From Candidatus Pelagibacter sp. (GTDB taxonomy: Bacteria > Pseudomonadota > Alphaproteobacteria > Pelagibacterales > Pelagibacteraceae), in NCBI GenBank assembly GCA_028097645.1, contig JAOHEU010000018.1:1-13915 (forward strand): a stretch of DNA of 13,915 nt. Direction: 5' to 3'. Shown in pieces: positions 7,847 through 13,915 of this stretch. A program made the position numbers and the translations under genes. The notes beneath the pieces are model-generated. The model ran no database searches, was not told the DNA's origin, and saw only the letters and a program-made list of their open reading frames with translations. Numbering within the stretch: the stretch's first letter is position 1; the number at the start of each line of letters is the position of its first letter.

Positions 7847-8305
7847 TTACTGGATTGTGTCAGCTGAAGTAACGTTAACTGTAATTTCAGCATCAACTTC
7901 AGAGTGTAAAGAAACTTTTACTTTAAATTTTCCTAGAGATTTAATTTCTTCAACTGGTTGAATCATTGAAGGCTTGATATCAATTTTATTTTCTTCTTGA
8001 ATTAATTTTGCAATTTCAGTTGGTTTAACTGAACCATATAATTCGTTATTTTCAGTACTTAGTTTTTTAACTCCATACTCTTTACCATTAATTTGCTCTG
8101 AAATTTGGGCCGCTTCTTTTTTCTTTTCATTATCTTTTTTTGATAAATCTGCTTTAATTTTTTCAACTTCAGAAATGTTTTCTTTTGAAGCGTATAAAGC
8201 TTTCTTATTAGCAATAAGAAAATTTCTTGCATAACCTCTTTTAACTTCTATCACTTCACCGATAGAGCCAATTCTTTTTACATTCTCTAGTAAAATAACT
8301 TTCAT
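7847..8305 (-). CDS. rplI: 50S ribosomal protein L9
   Basis: A 152-residue ribosomal protein that binds 23S rRNA near the base of the L1 stalk. The N-terminal domain begins MKVILLENVKRIGSIGEVIEVK and continues with GYARNFLIANKKAL, the L9 signature (about residues 24-37). A Lys/Glu-rich connecting helix (about 43-75) leads to the C-terminal domain with the LYGSVKPTEIAKLI region. Length is normal for L9. The ATG lies one base after the rpsR stop, so the two are almost certainly translated from one transcript. Confidence 0.97.
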   Translation of the reverse strand: MKVILLENVKRIGSIGEVIEVKRGYARNFLIANKKALYASKENISEVEKIKADLSKKDNEKKKEAAQISEQINGKEYGVKKLSTENNELYGSVKPTEIAKLIQEENKIDIKPSMIQPVEEIKSLGKFKVKVSLHSEVDAEITVNVTSADTIQ

Positions 8306-8306
8306 T

Positions 8307-8579
8307 TTATATTAACGCTAAATTTCTAGCTCTTTTGATTGAAAGAGATAGTTCTCTTTGTTTCTTTTGTGAAACATTAGTAATTCTTGAAGGTAAAATT
8401 TTTCCATTTTCAGACATATATTTTTTCAAAAGTCTTACATTTTTGTAGTCAACTGAAGGGGCACTTTTTCCTGATAGTGGACAAGTTTTTTTAAATTTAT
8501 ATTTATTTGGTTGGAAAATACTTAATTTAGCAAAATTGCTTTGTTTACCTTTTTTATTACCACTTTGTCTTTTAGGCAT
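8307..8579 (-). CDS. rpsR: 30S ribosomal protein S18
   Basis: A 90-residue small-subunit protein that pairs with S6 on the platform of the 30S subunit. The first 30 residues or so are a basic extension. The conserved core follows: CPLSGK, then [25 protein letters not shown], and a basic C-terminal stretch ([17 protein letters not shown]). It is somewhat longer than the 75-residue E. coli protein because of the N-terminal part. It starts 2 bases after the rpsF stop and ends 1 base before rplI. Confidence 0.97.
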   Translation of the reverse strand: MPKRQSGNKKGKQSNFAKLSIFQPNKYKFKKTCPLSGKSAPSVDYKNVRLLKKYMSENGKILPSRITNVSQKKQRELSLSIKRARNLALI

Positions 8580-8581
8580 AA

Positions 8582-8935
8582 TTAGTTTTTATAACTTTCT
8601 TTTTTTTCATCATCGTCTCTTTTAGCAAAGTAATTAGCTTCAAGATCAAATTTTTTAACTCTAACAGTTAAGTATCTTAATAACTTTTTATCTATAGCCT
8701 CATTTTTTTCTAACTCATCGATCACATTGCCTTTACCTTTAATTTTAAAGTGAATGTAACTACCTTTTTTATTTTTTTTAATTAGGTATGATAAGTTTAG
8801 CAAACCCCAGTTCTCAGTTTTAACAATTTCACCTTCATTTTTTTCAACAATTTTAGAATATTTTTCAGTTAATTGCTTAATTTCACTTGGTGAAGTGTCT
8901 TGCCTAGCTATAATAGTGTGTTCGTATAAATTCAT
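8582..8935 (-). CDS. rpsF: 30S ribosomal protein S6
   Basis: A 117-residue small-subunit ribosomal protein with a ferredoxin-like fold that binds 16S rRNA together with S18. It opens with [18 protein letters not shown], has the [19 protein letters not shown] region (about 42-60) and [11 protein letters not shown] (about 85-95), and ends in a charged tail rich in Asp, Glu and Lys, as is usual for S6. It is the first gene of the leftward block. A promoter-like sequence lies 32 bases upstream, and a weak AAAGAA ribosome-binding candidate precedes the ATG. Confidence 0.97.
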   Translation of the reverse strand: MNLYEHTIIARQDTSPSEIKQLTEKYSKIVEKNEGEIVKTENWGLLNLSYLIKKNKKGSYIHFKIKGKGNVIDELEKNEAIDKKLLRYLTVRVKKFDLEANYFAKRDDDEKKESYKN

Positions 8936-9022
8936 TTAAGTTCTTTAATAAAAAGTGAGGATATACTATTATAAATGTTCAATTACAATAGTTAAAAAGG
9001 CAAAATTAATAGTTTTTTTTAT
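8936..9022. promoter_or_regulatory. Divergent intergenic region between rpsF and fabD
   Basis: These 87 bases must carry the start signals for both the leftward ribosomal block and the rightward fatty acid block. Besides the leftward promoter, a possible rightward -10 (TACAAT, 8984-8989) is present without a convincing -35. Six-base arms ACTATT (8965-8970) and AATAGT (8987-8992) form an inverted repeat whose centres are 22 bases apart, about two helical turns, overlapping the rpsF promoter elements. This could be an operator, though chance is quite possible in such AT-rich sequence. Confidence 0.45.
8968..8995 (-). promoter_or_regulatory. Predicted sigma-70-type promoter for the rpsF operon
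   Basis: On the minus strand a TTAACT -35-like box (8995-8990, four of six consensus bases) and a perfect TATAAT -10 box (8973-8968) are separated by 16 bases. They stand just upstream of rpsF in the only divergent intergenic region of the window. The transcript would start near 8961, giving a leader of roughly 25 bases. In AT-rich DNA such matches arise by chance, but position and the perfect -10 favour it. Confidence 0.55.
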
Positions 9023-9949
9023 ATGTTTTCAGTAATTTTTCCAGGTCAAGGTTCACAAATGGTTGGAATGGGAAAGGAATTCTATGACAAGTTTGATCTT
9101 GTTAAAAATCTATTTAAAGAGGCTGACGATACACTAAATTTTTCAATTTCTAAGCTTATATTAGAAGGTCCGAAAGAGGAATTGGAATTAACGGCAAATA
9201 CTCAACCAGCAATATTTTTAATCAGCTATTCAATATATAGTGTAATTAGAAAGGAATTTAATATCGATTTGAGTAAAGCAAAATATTTTGCAGGACATTC
9301 TTTGGGTGAATATTCTGCTTTATCTTGCGCAGGTTATTTAAATTTTTCAGAAACTATAAAAATTTTAAGAATAAGAGGGGACGCAATGCAAAATTCAGTT
9401 CCTAAAGGACAGGGTGGCATGGTTGCGGTATTAGGTTCAAAAGTTGAAATAATTGAAAAAATTTTAAAAGATAATGAGCAAAATTTAAGTGCTCAAATTG
9501 CAAATGATAATTCTGAAGGTCAGATCGTGTTAAGTGGCAAAACAGATGATTTAAATAAATTAATTTTAATTTTAAAAGAAAATTCAATTAAAAATATAAA
9601 GCTACCAGTAAGTGCACCTTTTCATAGCAATTTAATGAATAGGGCAACAAATATTATGAATGATGAATTAAATAAGTTAAACTTTAATGAAGGTGAAAAC
9701 AAATTAATCTCAAATGTTACGGCTAATGAAATATCAAATACTACTGAGCTTAAGGAATTGTTAGTAAAACAAATTGAAAATAGAGTTAGATGGAGAGAGA
9801 GTGTGATCAATATGATTAATAGTGACGTAAATCATTTTATTGAAATAGGCCCAGGTAAAGTTTTATCAGGATTGGTCAAAAGAATTAGCAAAGAGGTAAA
9901 AATAGATACTATTAATAATCAAGGAGATATTGAAGGTTTAAAAATATGA
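9023..9949 (+). CDS. fabD: Malonyl-CoA:ACP transacylase
   Basis: Transfers the malonyl group from CoA to acyl carrier protein, supplying the extender unit for type II fatty acid synthesis. The 308-residue protein has the N-terminal FPGQGSQ (6-12), the catalytic Ser93 in GHSLGEYSA (91-99), Arg117 in the RGDAMQ stretch, the catalytic His200 in APFHSNLM (197-204) and a C-terminal IEIGPGKVLSGL. These agree closely with the E. coli positions (Ser92, Arg117, His201). The ATG is preceded by an eight-T run and lacks a nearby Shine-Dalgarno site; an AAAAAGG lies 22 bases upstream, too far for a usual one. It is first in a fabD-fabG-acpP-gmk block and overlaps fabG by four bases (ATGA). Confidence 0.97.
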   Translation: MFSVIFPGQGSQMVGMGKEFYDKFDLVKNLFKEADDTLNFSISKLILEGPKEELELTANTQPAIFLISYSIYSVIRKEFNIDLSKAKYFAGHSLGEYSALSCAGYLNFSETIKILRIRGDAMQNSVPKGQGGMVAVLGSKVEIIEKILKDNEQNLSAQIANDNSEGQIVLSGKTDDLNKLILILKENSIKNIKLPVSAPFHSNLMNRATNIMNDELNKLNFNEGENKLISNVTANEISNTTELKELLVKQIENRVRWRESVINMINSDVNHFIEIGPGKVLSGLVKRISKEVKIDTINNQGDIEGLKI

Positions 9950-10683
9950 TCAATTTAGAAAAAAAAAACATCATTGTTACTGGTGCATCAGGTGGAATAG
10001 GAAATGCAATAATAAAAAAACTAAATGAAGCGGGGGCAAATATTTTAGCTTCAGGAACTAGAATTGAAAAATTAGAAGAACTCAAAAAAAATTTTGAAGG
10101 TTTAAAGATATTAAAATTTGATATTTCTCAAAGTGATAAAATTGAAGAATTTATTGAAAATGCTACAAATGAATTAGGTGGAAGTTTAGATGGTATAGTC
10201 AATAATGCTGGAATAACTCAAGACAATCTTGCAATTAGAATGAGTTTGGATGAATGGCAAAAAGTTATAAATATAAATCTCACCTCAACTTTCTTAATGA
10301 GTAAATTTGCTATTAAAAAAATGCTCAAAAATAAATTTGGAAAAATTGTTAATATTACTTCAGTTGTTGGTCACACAGGAAATTTAGGACAAGCTAACTA
10401 CACAGCTTCCAAAGCAGGAATAGTCGCTATGTCAAAAAGTCTTTCAGTAGAATATGCTAAGAAAAACATCAATATAAATTGTATTTCACCAGGATTTATT
10501 AAAACAGCAATGACAGATAAAATTGATGATAAATTTAAAGAAGCTATCATATCAAAAATACCATCAGCGCGTCTTGGTGAGCCAGAGGATATTGCAAATG
10601 CTGTATTATTTTTAAGTTCAGATCAGTCTAATTATATTAATGGTGAAACATTGCATGTTAACGGGGGCATGTATATGGCTTGA
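9946..10683 (+). CDS. fabG: 3-oxoacyl-ACP reductase
   Basis: NADPH-dependent reduction of 3-ketoacyl-ACP to 3-hydroxyacyl-ACP in the fatty acid elongation cycle. It is a classical short-chain dehydrogenase of 245 residues: nucleotide-binding TGASGGIG (12-19), NNAG (86-89), active-site Asn111, Ser139, Tyr152 and Lys156 (YTASK), then SPGFIKTAMT (181-190). The C-terminal NGETLHVNGGMYMA matches FabG. The start overlaps the fabD stop (ATGA), implying coupled translation. A run of ten A residues (9959-9968) spans codons 5-8. A gap of 49 bases follows before acpP. Confidence 0.97.
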   Translation: MINLEKKNIIVTGASGGIGNAIIKKLNEAGANILASGTRIEKLEELKKNFEGLKILKFDISQSDKIEEFIENATNELGGSLDGIVNNAGITQDNLAIRMSLDEWQKVININLTSTFLMSKFAIKKMLKNKFGKIVNITSVVGHTGNLGQANYTASKAGIVAMSKSLSVEYAKKNININCISPGFIKTAMTDKIDDKFKEAIISKIPSARLGEPEDIANAVLFLSSDQSNYINGETLHVNGGMYMA

Positions 10684-10720
10684 CAAAATAGCTTTTTAAA
10701 CTAATAAGAATTTATAACAA

Positions 10721-10727
10721 AAAAGGA
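10721..10727 (+). promoter_or_regulatory. Strong Shine-Dalgarno site for acpP
   Basis: AAAAGGA lies 5 bases before the acpP ATG. It is the one clear, well-spaced Shine-Dalgarno match seen at a gene start in this window, consistent with the high level of protein usually needed from acpP. Confidence 0.75.
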
Positions 10728-10732
10728 TCAAT

Positions 10733-10972
10733 ATGTCAGAAGACGTTTCAAGCAAAGTAAAAAAAATTGTAGCTGATCATTTAGGTATCGACGAAGCAAA
10801 AGTAACAGAAGAGTCTAGTTTTATAGATGATTTAGGTGCTGACAGCTTAGATACAGTAGAATTAGTGATGGCTTTTGAAGAAGAATTTGGATCTGAAATT
10901 TCAGATAGCGAAGCTGAGAAAATTTTAACTGTAGGTGATGCAGTTAAGTTTATCGAAGGAAAAGCGAACTAA
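10733..10972 (+). CDS. acpP: Acyl carrier protein
   Basis: A small acidic carrier (79 residues) that holds growing acyl chains on a 4'-phosphopantetheine arm during fatty acid and lipid A synthesis. The attachment serine is Ser38 in the hallmark [19 protein letters not shown]. The four-helix layout and length are normal. It follows fabG by 49 bases, where a weak internal promoter cannot be excluded, and has a strong ribosome-binding site. The next gene is gmk after only 8 bases; no fabF is present beside it, unlike the usual arrangement. Confidence 0.98.
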   Translation: MSEDVSSKVKKIVADHLGIDEAKVTEESSFIDDLGADSLDTVELVMAFEEEFGSEISDSEAEKILTVGDAVKFIEGKAN

Positions 10973-10980
10973 TAATTTAG

Positions 10981-11613
10981 ATGCCTTCAGAAAATGATGG
11001 CGTAATGATTGTTTTATCCTCTCCGTCTGGAGCGGGTAAAACTACATTAGTTAAAATGTTATCTAAAATAGATAACTATGAAATCTCTATATCACACACA
11101 ACTCGTCAACCAAGGCCTAATGAAATAAATAATCAAGATTATTATTTTGTTAATGAAGATGAGTTTAAAAGATTAATTAATAATGAGGAATTTCTTGAAT
11201 ACGCAAAAGTATTTAGTAATTTCTATGGAACAACAAGAACTCCTGTAATTGACAGATTAAATAGAGGAAAAAATATTTTGTTTGATATTGATTGGCAAGG
11301 TGCAGATCAGATTAAAAATAAAAAGTTAGATTATAAATTAGTAACATTTTTTATTTTACCCCCAAGCAAAGAAGTTTTATTTGAAAGATTGTCTAATAGA
11401 GATATGAAAGATAAATTAATTGCTGAAGAAAGAATGAAGCAATTTGGAAGAGATGTCCTACATTGGATAAATTATGATTATGTTGTGATTAATGATAATT
11501 TAGAAAATTGTTATTCTAAAATTGCCAATTTAATTAATGCTGAAATTTCTAATGGTTCTAAAGATTATGATTTAGAATATATTCGAAATCATGTTGAAAA
11601 ATTAACTTCTTAA
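10981..11613 (+). CDS. gmk: Guanylate kinase
   Basis: Phosphorylates GMP to GDP with ATP, recycling and supplying guanine nucleotides. The 210-residue protein has the P-loop [11 protein letters not shown] (13-23), the GMP-binding region [11 protein letters not shown] (38-48), [10 protein letters not shown] (53-62) and FYGTTRTPV, followed by FDIDWQGA, the Walker-B-like strand, and an LID region with SNRDMKDK. The start is the first ATG after the acpP stop (8-base gap, no Shine-Dalgarno); a second in-frame ATG at codon 9 (11005) is possible and would still keep the P-loop. The final 12 bases overlap the end of the convergent ksgA. Sharing a transcript with acpP is likely from the spacing. Confidence 0.96.
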   Translation: MPSENDGVMIVLSSPSGAGKTTLVKMLSKIDNYEISISHTTRQPRPNEINNQDYYFVNEDEFKRLINNEEFLEYAKVFSNFYGTTRTPVIDRLNRGKNILFDIDWQGADQIKNKKLDYKLVTFFILPPSKEVLFERLSNRDMKDKLIAEERMKQFGRDVLHWINYDYVVINDNLENCYSKIANLINAEISNGSKDYDLEYIRNHVEKLTS

Positions 11614-12387
11614 ATTTTCATACTCAATTGTAAATTTATAATAAGTGTCAAAATCTAAATTTTGAGGTCTTAAATTTAAATCTAAATTAAATCTATTAAT
11701 TAAATCAGTTCTTCCATTAAAGATTTGGTTAAAAGGTTTTTTTAACATCTTTCTTCTATGGTTAAAAAAAATTCTTGTAATTTTTTCTAAATTCAATGGA
11801 TCTTTAATATCAGCAAAGTTTTCTTTAGGGGTAAAGTGAATTAAAGTGCTTTGAATTTTTGGTCTTGGCGAAAAACTTTCAGGTGAAATATCGCAAATTT
11901 TATTTATATTAAGTCTCCAGTTGACTAGAATCGACAATCTTCCATAAGAAGAGGTATTGTATTTAGCGACAATTCTGTCTGCTACTTCTTTTTGAAACAT
12001 TAAAATAAGGTCAGAAAACCAATAATCATTTTTTAAATTTGTGATCCATTTACTTAAAATTTCTGTAGATATATTGTATGGTAAATTTCCAAACACAATA
12101 ATTTTTTTTTTAGACAGTGAATTTTCATCAAATTTAAGAATATCTTTGTTAAAAATTTTAACTCTTTCATCATTCATTTCTTCTAAAGTTTTTGCTAAAA
12201 AAATATCCTTTTCAATAAGATACATTTTACTAGGATTCTTTTTTAATATTTCTCTAGTCAGATTTCCTGTTCCAGGGCCAACCTCTAAAATTTCATTGTC
12301 TGTAATTGATACAGTTTTAATAATTTTATTAATTATATTTTTATCAATTAAAAAATTTTGACCTAAACTTTTTTTTGCTCTAATCAC
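11602..12387 (-). CDS. ksgA: 16S rRNA dimethyladenosine transferase
   Basis: Also called rsmA. Dimethylates two adjacent adenines in the loop near the 3' end of 16S rRNA, a late quality-control step in 30S assembly. The 261-residue Rossmann methyltransferase has [11 protein letters not shown] (5-15), the SAM motif VGPGTGNLT (36-44), Glu59 for the ribose, Asp82 for the adenine side and the catalytic NLPYNIS (101-107), ending in the C-terminal domain with HRRKMLKK. The start codon is GTG (12387-12385), placed by the conserved N-terminus and directly abutting the pdxA stop (TAAGTG). Its 3' end overlaps gmk by 12 bases. The surA-pdxA-ksgA order is conserved in proteobacteria. Confidence 0.97.
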   Translation of the reverse strand: MIRAKKSLGQNFLIDKNIINKIIKTVSITDNEILEVGPGTGNLTREILKKNPSKMYLIEKDIFLAKTLEEMNDERVKIFNKDILKFDENSLSKKKIIVFGNLPYNISTEILSKWITNLKNDYWFSDLILMFQKEVADRIVAKYNTSSYGRLSILVNWRLNINKICDISPESFSPRPKIQSTLIHFTPKENFADIKDPLNLEKITRIFFNHRRKMLKKPFNQIFNGRTDLINRFNLDLNLRPQNLDFDTYYKFTIEYENLRS

Positions 12388-13347
12388 TTAAAAGTCTAAG
12401 AATTTTATTGAGTTAAGCAAACTCGAATAGTTAGATGTATTTTTACCCAGCATTGATTCATTAGGACCATGATCTGGAGAAACTCTAATGAAAGGAAGAC
12501 CTATGGTAATGTTAATCGCATCATACTCAAAGAGAGTTTTGATAGGAGTAAGTACTTGGTCATGATACATACCAACTACTAAATCAAATTTTTTTCTATT
12601 ATTTTTTAAAAAAATAGTATCTGCTGCCAATGGACCTTCAACATTATATTTAAGTTTTTTCAATTTTTTAATTGCAGGCAAAATGATACTTTTATCTTCA
12701 TTAAAATTATCAATACTTTCGCAATGAGGGTTTAGTCCTGTAACACCAATTTTTACCTTTTTTTTAAATTTATCAGCCCAAAATTTATCTATTAATCTTA
12801 CTTTATTAATTATTTCTAATTTACTAATTTTTTTAGAAACATATTTTATTGGAAGGTGAGTGGTCAAAGGACAAACAGAAAAGTTTTTGTTATAAATTAT
12901 CATTGCAAATTTTTTTGTATTAGTTTTATTAGCAAGATATTCAGTAATTCCTTCAAATTTTTTTTTTAAAAAAGTTTTCTTGGAAATAGGCCCATTGATA
13001 AATTTGTTACTTATGTTATTTTCAAGTAATTTAATCGCTATATCAAAACAATTAGAAATATAATTATTTGATTTAGTTGAAATTTTCCTAAATGCCGAAG
13101 ATTGTTTAAAATCAACATCTATTAAGTTAATTTTTTTTAAGATATTTTTTTTTTTAATTATTTCAAATTCGTTAGTAAGGTTGAAATTTATCTTTTTTTT
13201 TAAAATTTTAGCTTGCATTTCAATTAACTTTTTTGATGCAATTAAAATGATAGGTGATTTAATTTTTTTTATTATAACTTTAAAAAAAAGTTCAAAAAAA
13301 ACACTATTAGGTTCTCCCGCAACAATTATAATGGGTTTATAATTCAT
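12388..13347 (-). CDS. pdxA: 4-hydroxythreonine-4-phosphate dehydrogenase (divergent PdxA)
   Basis: PdxA oxidises 4-phosphohydroxythreonine in the DXP-dependent vitamin B6 pathway, giving the partner that PdxJ condenses with deoxyxylulose phosphate. The 319-residue protein keeps the three metal-binding histidines at expected spacing: His164 (TTHLPI), His208 (GLNPHCES) and His262 (MYHDQ). It also keeps NGPISK (118-123) and a PFIRVSPDHG motif (285-294). It differs from well-studied PdxA in the N-terminal glycine-rich stretch, here GEPNSVFFEL rather than one containing AGIGPE, and in GITE (133-136) where GHTE is usual. SurA overlaps its start by 11 bases and ksgA abuts its stop. Synteny supports the name; activity on the usual substrate is inferred. 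Confidence 0.88.
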   Translation of the reverse strand: MNYKPIIIVAGEPNSVFFELFFKVIIKKIKSPIILIASKKLIEMQAKILKKKINFNLTNEFEIIKKKNILKKINLIDVDFKQSSAFRKISTKSNNYISNCFDIAIKLLENNISNKFINGPISKKTFLKKKFEGITEYLANKTNTKKFAMIIYNKNFSVCPLTTHLPIKYVSKKISKLEIINKVRLIDKFWADKFKKKVKIGVTGLNPHCESIDNFNEDKSIILPAIKKLKKLKYNVEGPLAADTIFLKNNRKKFDLVVGMYHDQVLTPIKTLFEYDAINITIGLPFIRVSPDHGPNESMLGKNTSNYSSLLNSIKFLDF

Positions 13348-13915
13348 TTATAGAAATATCCATTTTAACTTTTTGAAGATGAATGTTTGAAAATTGTTTA
13401 AGTTGATTATTTGTTTTTGAATTTACTATTTTTTTATACTCTTTTTCAATATCATTTTCTTTACTTTCTTCTTTAATGTCTTCAATATTTAAAATTAAAA
13501 AACCACCAGGTATAACTATAGGTTCTGTATGTTCGTTTATGTTAATTTTAAAAATTTTTTCTTTTATTTTTTTATTGAACGAGTCCTCACTTATCCATCC
13601 TAGCTGTCCCCCAGTTTTCGCAGTTTGAGAAATACTATATACCAATGCGGTTTTTTTGAAGCCATCTAGTGCTATCATTTCTTTTATTGACTGATAAGTT
13701 TTATCCAAATCATTATAATTTTTTACTTCAAATACTATCTCAGATAAAAGATAGTTTCTTTTTTTTTTTAAACTATTTTCCATAATTTGTTTTTTAATTT
13801 TATCTTGATCGATTTTTACTTTTGAAGCATAGGTCAAAAAAATTAACTCGTTCCATAATAGTTCTAGCATTAGTTTATCTTCAATTTTTTTTATTTTTAT
13901 GTCTCTTTCTTTTAG
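13337..13915 (-). CDS. surA: Periplasmic peptidyl-prolyl isomerase SurA, C-terminal part (runs off right edge)
   Basis: SurA is the periplasmic chaperone that escorts unfolded outer-membrane proteins to the BAM complex. The frame stays open through base 13915, 15 codons beyond the Met at 13870, so that Met is internal and the true start, with signal peptide, is outside the window. The visible 192 codons cover a helical stretch, then a parvulin-like rotamase domain with SEIVF, a region with FKKTALVYS, GGQLGWI near its centre, and ILNIEDIKEE at its end, followed by a charged C-terminal helix. The stop overlaps the pdxA start by 11 bases. The surA-pdxA-ksgA order supports the call; sequence alone supports a parvulin-type SurA/PpiD relative. 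Confidence 0.85.
   Translation of the reverse strand, partial: LKERDIKIKKIEDKLMLELLWNELIFLTYASKVKIDQDKIKKQIMENSLKKKRNYLLSEIVFEVKNYNDLDKTYQSIKEMIALDGFKKTALVYSISQTAKTGGQLGWISEDSFNKKIKEKIFKININEHTEPIVIPGGFLILNIEDIKEESKENDIEKEYKKIVNSKTNNQLKQFSNIHLQKVKMDISINEL

Noticed and set aside
10684..10732. Internal promoter before acpP (TATAAC at 10713-10718)
   Set aside because: No acceptable -35 box at 16-18 bases upstream; such -10-like words are common in this AT-rich DNA.
12041..12361. 106-codon plus-strand open frame opposite ksgA
   Set aside because: The minus strand encodes a full set of KsgA motifs here; the plus frame is a hydrophobic shadow caused by AT-rich composition.
13337..13870. Complete 177-codon gene starting at the Met at 13870
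   Set aside because: The frame stays open upstream to the window edge and the protein is the C-terminal part of a longer SurA-like chaperone, so that Met is internal.

Overview
This is a strongly AT-rich, gene-dense bacterial chromosomal segment. It has Lys/Asn/Ile-rich proteins, tiny or overlapping gene junctions, few Shine-Dalgarno sites and a streamlined core-gene set. Protein style and gene order (rpsF-rpsR-rplI-dnaB, cvpA-purF, fabD-fabG-acpP-gmk, surA-pdxA-ksgA) point to an alphaproteobacterium of the SAR11/Pelagibacterales type. That assignment comes from recognising protein families, not from a database search. No mobile element, CRISPR array, rRNA or tRNA is visible, and no gene-free stretch exceeds 90 bases.

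Left block (about 1-8935, all minus strand). Read in the direction of transcription it runs rpsF, rpsR, rplI, dnaB, a large RND/MMPL-family membrane exporter, cvpA, purF, an HD-domain metalloenzyme, gshA (plant-type glutamate-cysteine ligase) and the first 29 codons of a probable gshB. Junctions range from overlaps to gaps of 69 bases. No convincing terminator was seen, so these ten genes could form one long transcript linking translation, replication, purine synthesis and glutathione synthesis. A divergent intergenic region of 87 bases (8936-9022) separates this block from the next and holds a plausible promoter for rpsF.

Middle block (9023-11613, plus strand). fabD, fabG and acpP are type II fatty acid synthesis genes, followed directly by gmk (guanylate kinase). 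fabD and fabG share an ATGA overlap. acpP carries the one clear Shine-Dalgarno site found at a gene start in the window.

Right block (11602-13915, minus strand). In transcription order it holds the C-terminal part of surA (running off the right edge), pdxA and ksgA/rsmA, with overlapping or abutting junctions. ksgA and gmk converge and overlap by 12 bases.

No wholly new multi-gene system is evident. The points most worth a second look are: (1) the RND exporter lying between dnaB and cvpA, where many alphaproteobacteria carry alr and radA; (2) the direct acpP-gmk junction, lacking the fabF/mltG/yicC genes often found there; (3) the HD protein between purF and gshA, whose metal ligands resemble diiron HD oxygenases or phosphohydrolases; (4) a divergent PdxA that keeps its metal-binding histidines; and (5) an inverted repeat enclosing the exporter's start codon.
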